A stretch of 21,961 nucleotides of DNA from Russula earlei (taxonomy: Eukaryota; Basidiomycota; Agaricomycetes; Russulales; Russulaceae). The DNA lies in the NCBI GenBank assembly GCA_025769875.1, contig JAGFNK010000782.1:1-21961 (forward strand). The letters are read 5' to 3'. Within the stretch, counting starts at the first letter, position 1. Each line of letters begins with the position of its first letter. The notes below the pieces were generated by a model, which searched no databases, was not told the DNA's origin, and worked only from the letters and a program-made list of their open reading frames with translations. Made by a program: the position numbers and the translations under genes. Of this stretch, positions 18,031 through 21,961 are shown piece by piece.

Positions 18031-18038
18031 GTCACATT
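18031..18038. repeat. 8 bp target site duplication, right (GTCACATT)
   Basis: Identical to 14726-14733 and directly next to the right terminal repeat. Confidence 0.93.
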
Positions 18039-18126
18039 AACACGTCGGCTCCCATGGACCGGGCACTCTCAGCTCATGCATCGGATCAGCCTGGACCGGC
18101 TCAGCTCAGATGCTGCAGCCTGCATA

Positions 18127-18460
18127 TGTTACAATGATTAGTTAATTGATGACAATTGGTAGCTACTAACGACTGATCCTTTATGATACAAGTTGGTAGT
18201 TATGATTACTTTGCTTAGAGACACTTTCATGTATTTAAGAGGCACTCAATTAGCTAGATCACTTCAGTTTTGTCTTACACAAACTGAAGTGAGTACTTAC
18301 TGTTTCCTATCTTATCTATCACATCTAATCATGCATTGTAGATATCTTTTGATAGGTATTACTGATTTACAGTCTTGTCTTACACAATACTGAAATATCT
18401 TGTGATAGATCTTAAGGATCTTATCACCGTTATCATAACCTGCGCCCATCTGCTTCAACA
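18127..18460 (+). repeat. 5' LTR of a Ty1/copia element
   Basis: The right boundary is fixed by the copia-type primer binding site at 18461; the LTR ends CTTCAACA. The left boundary is set at TGTTACAATG (18127), giving TG...CA ends and a 334 bp unit. A TATTTAAG box lies at 18232-18239. Two related hairpins (18261-18290 and 18370-18392) sit in the unit. The left boundary is inferred, because no 3' LTR is available for comparison. Confidence 0.6.
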
Positions 18461-18473
18461 GGTTATGGGCCCT
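18461..18473 (+). other. Copia-type primer binding site
   Basis: GGTTATGGGCCCT follows CTTCAACA directly. In Drosophila copia and relatives the same motif (GGTTATGGGCCC) is primed by an internally cut initiator methionine tRNA rather than by its 3' end. Its position between LTR and internal region fits that role. Confidence 0.75.
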
Positions 18474-18890
18474 GACCGTATCTAAAGTCCAAAGTTGAAG
18501 ATTCACACACAAGCTTATCATTTTTCCCTCTTCACAAGCCTTTGTTATCAGACGACACCCTACTCCCTCAGTCCCTGGAGCCGAAGGATTGACGCACACG
18601 TTATCTATCACATGTCAGGGGTACTGATTTGATCTTCAATAATCTGGCAACAACTGCTCTGTTAGCCCGGGTTGGCAATTTGCAATTACATAAAGTTTAC
18701 TCATGGCACCCTTGCCTAATGTTTATGTTCCCTCCTCAATCTTGATCACTCACTTGGTCATCTCGCTTACCAGCCATTACCCCACATCATGAATAATTAT
18801 TGCATGTTGCATTACAGTTATAGATGATAGCCCCTCCAGCAATACCTCTTAGGACACTGAGAGAGAACACTTTTAGATGCACGTGCTCTT
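18474..18890. other. Copia leader and start of Gag, unreadable
   Basis: No start codon or Gag motif could be recognised between the primer binding site and about 18890. This is consistent with heavy decay. Confidence 0.4.
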
Positions 18891-19405
18891 GAAATATACA
18901 TTCAGAAGGTCACATTGGCAGTAACAAAAATGACATCAAATTGTATACTTACAAGCTCAAGTGGGAGGAACTCAAACGCGCATACAGTGGTGTCAGATCA
19001 ATGTCAAGCATTCTACACATGGGCATCCCTTACACGCACATTCCTAGATGTTAGACGACACACATCAGACATTCCTGCAATTGCAACAGATGATGCATGG
19101 ATCACTCTCCAATATAACCATTTATTCATATTGAATCTCCATTTCATCTCTATTCTTATCTAAACATTATCTGACGCTTACTCAGCTGTCATGTCGACAA
19201 ATTCTAGCCTCCAGTGCTCCGATGGACCTTTCCCCACATGATCCAGGTATGGATCAGTAATGAAGATGGTCGTCGGGCCAGCCTCTCTGCCTCACAAAAT
19301 ATAGTCATTCCGGTAAAGACATACAACACTACATCTGAAATACAATGCTGCTATTGCAATCAACTTGGGCATGCAGTCTGGAATACCAGAAGGAGAAGGC
19401 AATGA
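18891..19405 (+). pseudogene. Copia Gag remnant with eroded zinc knuckle
   Basis: Fragments such as KWEELKRAYSGVRSMSSIL (about 18960-19015) and TSDIPAIATDDAWITLQYN may be Gag in two frames. The clear part is CYCNQLGHAVWNT at 19349-19387. The pattern C-X2-C-X4-H-X4-(C) has Cys at 19346, Cys at 19355 and His at 19370, but the last Cys is replaced by Thr at 19385-19387. It is followed by Arg-rich RRRRQ, as is usual after a knuckle. Confidence 0.55.
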
Positions 19406-19531
19406 ATACAAAAGTGACAGGCACTGACAGGAATGTCAGCGCATACATAGTGGGCAATACTGCTCCTATCACCAAGGTATCGGATGTCCAATGAATATGA
19501 GATTCTGGGTTTCCCTTTACACGGTGGCTAG

Positions 19532-20440
19532 ATCTTGATTGACTATGGAGCTCCTCATCATATTAGTCCATTCTGGACCCCCGACTTCATTATTTGCACT
19601 CCAGCCTCCACATCTATTACTCTGGGAGGTTATACAGTCATCAGACAGATTGGGACTGGATCTGCATCCATCCTGCCAGCCGGAAGGCCTTGGAGATATT
19701 CTTATTAACCCTCATAGACATTCTACATGTACCGAAGGCTGATGCATGTGACTACACAGTGCGCACGCTACTTTGGAACAAGGGATGCATCACTTACACT
19801 CAAAAGGGGTGTTCAAATTTACACATCAAAGATCAGAACATCATGCACAGCTATCTGGAAAACAATCTATTATTTATTGACTTCATAACTCCAGCTCTAC
19901 ATGTGCAAAGAAGTGTCCTATCATTACACATCTCACATCAGCGCATGGGACATATGTTTCCACCACGCGTTAATCTATCACAGTGATTTCGGTACTCAGA
20001 TCTCGGTTGGCTTTACAGATCACGATCAGCTATCTTGTCCAGAGTATACACTTGGCAACCAAATGCGTCTTTTCTGGGCTTCCCCTTAGTGATCAGATCC
20101 TTGGCTACAGATTATCTATAGCACCTTAGCCGATCTACTGCATGCGAGATCAATTCGAGGCGCTAGCTATTGAGGCAACGCACGCTCACATACTTATCAG
20201 TTCATGGAGGGATCAAACATAGATTAACAATGCTAGATTCACCACAGAAGAATGGAGTGCCAGATAGATGGAATTGGACCCTTCAAGACAGAACACACTC
20301 AAAGTTGCATGGCACTGGTCTCACTCTCGGGTTCTGGAGCTTAGTACTAACGCTGCTGTCCATACTAATGATCGGACTCCATCACGCATTCTCTGTGCAC
20401 ACACACTTCATACACTGTAAACAGACGGACTGACTCCGGT
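19532..20440 (+). pseudogene. Copia protease, GAG-pre-integrase and integrase remnants
   Basis: The protease region reads LIDYGAPHHISPFW with its Asp at 19541-19543 (families have DSGA or DTGA; here DYGA), then STSITLGGYTVIRQIGTGS. After a frame change near 19700 it continues IDILHVPKADACDYTVRTLL and GCITYTQKGCSN, the protease end and GAG-pre-integrase domain, with zinc-type HISHQRMGH (about 19930-19953). The integrase core is seen at 20203-20330 as VHGGIKHRLTMLDSPQKNGV followed by PDRWNWTLQ, where the usual catalytic Glu (NGVAER) is Asp. The next frame has NAAVHTNDRTPSRIL. Several frameshifts make it non-functional. Confidence 0.75.
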
Positions 20441-20914
20441 CATCTCACAATTCCACCTTCTTTAGATGTAGGGCATATGTCTACATGCCTGACCATCATA
20501 ATCTTATCACGCGACAAGCACATACTGCATAGCCAGGGGACATGTTACAGACACTGCTCCGCCTGCACAACTCTTGGTCCCTACAGGACCGGTGACATTC
20601 TCTGCCTTACTTTCACATAAATCGGATCATTGGCACTTCGTTCCACACCTCCGGAAACTCCATTAGATTCCCTCACACCACACTCACTCGACCTTACCCC
20701 ACCTATACAGCGAGTTGCACACATTCCACCATACTGTTTACACCATCCTCACTTAGCATTATTGGGACAATTCATTGGTCCACCATGTCTGCTCCCAGTT
20801 ACACATCTTGGGTCTTATTCACGTCCACATTCCAAATGTCTTGGAGGGACTGCACACACAGATCTGAGAGGGTGCTTATCACATACAGCTCAGATAAGCA
20901 GAAGTGATCACTAG
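20441..20914 (+). pseudogene. Copia integrase tail and linker
   Basis: FFRCRAYVYMPDHHNLITRQ (about 20460-20520) matches the copia block usually read as FGCxAYVHxP. Downstream a Pro/His/Ser-rich stretch (about 20630-20914) resembles the variable linker between integrase and reverse transcriptase. No polymerase motif follows. Confidence 0.5.
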
Positions 20915-21450
20915 GCTACATATCAGGAAGGCACTTATTGCTGTTTTCAGCGCACTTGGCGGAGCTTGAATTCCACCCAAATCAGCACAGAAACCCCCTC
21001 AAACATGCGGGATGAATATCTCCCTCAAAACAACTTCAATTCATATGAAATTTATTGTCCCTGAATTGCCTGAATGAGGGCTAGGCAGCCCCATTGTTTT
21101 CATGAGATTTGAGTGAGAATTGGTGGAGCTGGACTCAAGCCACCTCCACATGTGTATTAGATGAATTACAACTCAAAAATCATGGTCTATATCTATTATT
21201 TTTCCCTCATGATGTACCCATGGGCTGTCTTGAGGCAGCCCCATAGTGTTTTTGACTCAAGTGTTGTGGTGGTGCAACGTTATTTCCAGTGCGATTGGAG
21301 TCGCGGCCAGCCACTCATCACCCCCTCCTCGCCTCTCCATTCTGACCATCCTTCTTGTTTTTCACAGACAGAGAGGAGTGGGTTGCAAAGAGGGGTCCTA
21401 TTCTGAACTCTTTCTACTACAGAGTAGCTAGGGTGTTTTTATATACAGGA
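20915..21450. other. No gene seen; contains a 150 bp spaced repeat
   Basis: No recognisable protein or RNA gene. AGGCAGCCCCAT occurs at 21083-21094 and again at 21233-21244, each followed by GTTTT and then ACTCAAG at varying distance. The second copy also forms a hairpin with ATGGGCTG at 21220-21227. Confidence 0.45.
21083..21244. repeat. Diverged direct repeat, period about 150 bp
   Basis: The core AGGCAGCCCCAT is repeated exactly 150 bp apart, with weaker matches on both sides (TTTATTGTCCCT / TTATTTTTCCCT before, ACTCAAG after). It may be a tandem duplication or part of a small element. Confidence 0.5.
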
Positions 21451-21656
21451 GTCGTCTCCATTGCAGGTGGTGGCAGCAGGCGTGGGACAAGGAGCGAAGG
21501 CGTAGGCAGTGAGCATGAGTTTGTAGATAGAGACATAGGTGGCAAGGACTTGAGAAAGAGGATGTGTGGGGCGGCTTGTGCGGGGGTGGGATCTGTCGTC
21601 TTGTGGCAGTGGTGGCGGGGGTCGTCTCCACTGCAGGTGTCGGCAGCAGACGTGGG
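21451..21656. repeat. 36 bp imperfect direct repeat, period 170 bp
   Basis: The blocks 21451-21486 and 21621-21656 match at 32 of 36 positions (both start GTCGTCTCCA and contain GGCAGCAG then CGTGGG). The sequence between and after diverges quickly. Confidence 0.7.
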
Positions 21657-21961
21657 CGAGAGCGCGTGAATGGATGGGGAGGCGATGTGGGGAGGTGGCG
21701 TGCGGTGTGCTGTTGGTGTCGGTGAGTGCTTCTCCTGCGGGCGGCGGCGGCGTGGTGGCGCTTCTGCTCCTGATGTGCGTGTTGTGGCTAAGTTCGTGGC
21801 CGAGGCCTTCTTGGTCTTCTGGGGTGGGGGCTGGTGGCGATGGGTTGCAATGGTGTGGCGGTGGCTGGTGTCGCGCGAAACTACCTAAAGCGGTGGCTTG
21901 TGACTGAGAAGACTGAGGCTGAGACTGAGAAGGTGGCGGTGGACTGAGCTGGTGCGACGGT
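21560..21961. other. CpG-rich, GC-rich right edge, no gene assigned
   Basis: Dense CpG and GGC/GCG runs (for example GCGGGCGGCGGCGGCG near 21737) contrast with the CpG-poor sequence to the left. Short Gly/Val/Arg-rich frames are open here because of composition. Nothing recognisable was found; it may be the border of a different, less methylated region. Confidence 0.45.

Larger units (their letters stand above)
18127..20914 (+). mobile_element. Ty1/copia retrotransposon, 5' half, degraded
   Basis: LTR, primer binding site, Gag knuckle, protease, GAG-pre-integrase domain and integrase core appear in the Pseudoviridae (copia) order, with integrase before any polymerase. The pieces lie in different frames with several indels, so this copy is older than the gypsy and hAT copies here. 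No reverse transcriptase or RNase H could be recognised up to 20914 or beyond, and no 3' LTR was found. The element appears to be truncated in the linker after integrase. Confidence 0.75.

Noticed and set aside
20630..20914. Plus-strand 94-codon frame as a separate gene
   Set aside because: Low-complexity Pro/His/Ser sequence in the expected position of the copia integrase-polymerase linker; no independent evidence of a gene.
21566..21907. Gly/Val/Trp-rich open frames at the right edge
   Set aside because: Overlapping frames in GC-rich repetitive sequence without recognisable domains.
1..21961. CRISPR arrays, bacterial operons, riboswitches or phage modules
   Set aside because: No regularly spaced repeats of that type; the introns and element families show a eukaryotic fungal genome.

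Overview
The window is a gene-poor, transposon-dense stretch of a fungal nuclear genome, most likely a basidiomycete (Agaricomycetes). The evidence is the set of 46-64 nt GT-AG introns inside degraded coding sequences and the element types present: Ty3/gypsy, Ty1/copia, pogo/Tigger-like and hAT, with protein motifs typical of those families in mushrooms. No intact cellular gene, tRNA, rRNA or CRISPR array was seen. Every recognisable coding region is broken.

Layout, left to right. (1) 1-6867 is the 3' part of a plus-strand Ty3/gypsy element: degraded gag with a CCHC knuckle, protease, reverse transcriptase, RNase H and integrase, then a polypurine tract and a pyrimidine-rich 3' LTR at 5692-6867. 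(2) That LTR ends exactly inside the coding region of a minus-strand pogo-like transposase (6868-7435), so the gypsy element landed in an older DNA transposon. (3) 7436-8762 has no recognisable gene. (4) 8910-11057 (minus) holds the relics of the only host-like gene, a DHA1-type major facilitator (drug:proton antiporter) pseudogene. It is interrupted by a 607 bp solo LTR with a perfect 5 bp target duplication (8942-9548) and by about 550 bp of unassigned sequence. (5) 11265 to about 12011 looks like another LTR. (6) 12133-14464 (minus) is a nearly full-length second pogo-like transposase with two introns, a DD35D catalytic set and a long C-terminal extension. (7) 14734-18030 is a complete hAT element with perfect 10 bp terminal inverted repeats and an 8 bp target duplication; its transposase (15128-17811) is broken. 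(8) 18127 to about 20914 is the 5' half of a Ty1/copia element: LTR, copia-type primer binding site, then gag, protease and integrase remnants, with no reverse transcriptase seen. (9) 20915-21961 has no gene; it carries imperfect repeats and becomes CpG-rich at the right edge.

One theme joins these parts. The in-frame stops in the gypsy, pogo, MFS and hAT genes are all TGA, many at places where the protein family has arginine, and other family arginines have become Cys, His or Gln. This is the footprint of CpG to TpG/CpA decay, as expected from cytosine methylation silencing. The window is best read as a methylated graveyard of nested elements whose insertion order can partly be worked out. 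I found no credible new biological system; the most useful signals are the nested insertions with readable junctions and the uniform decay pattern.
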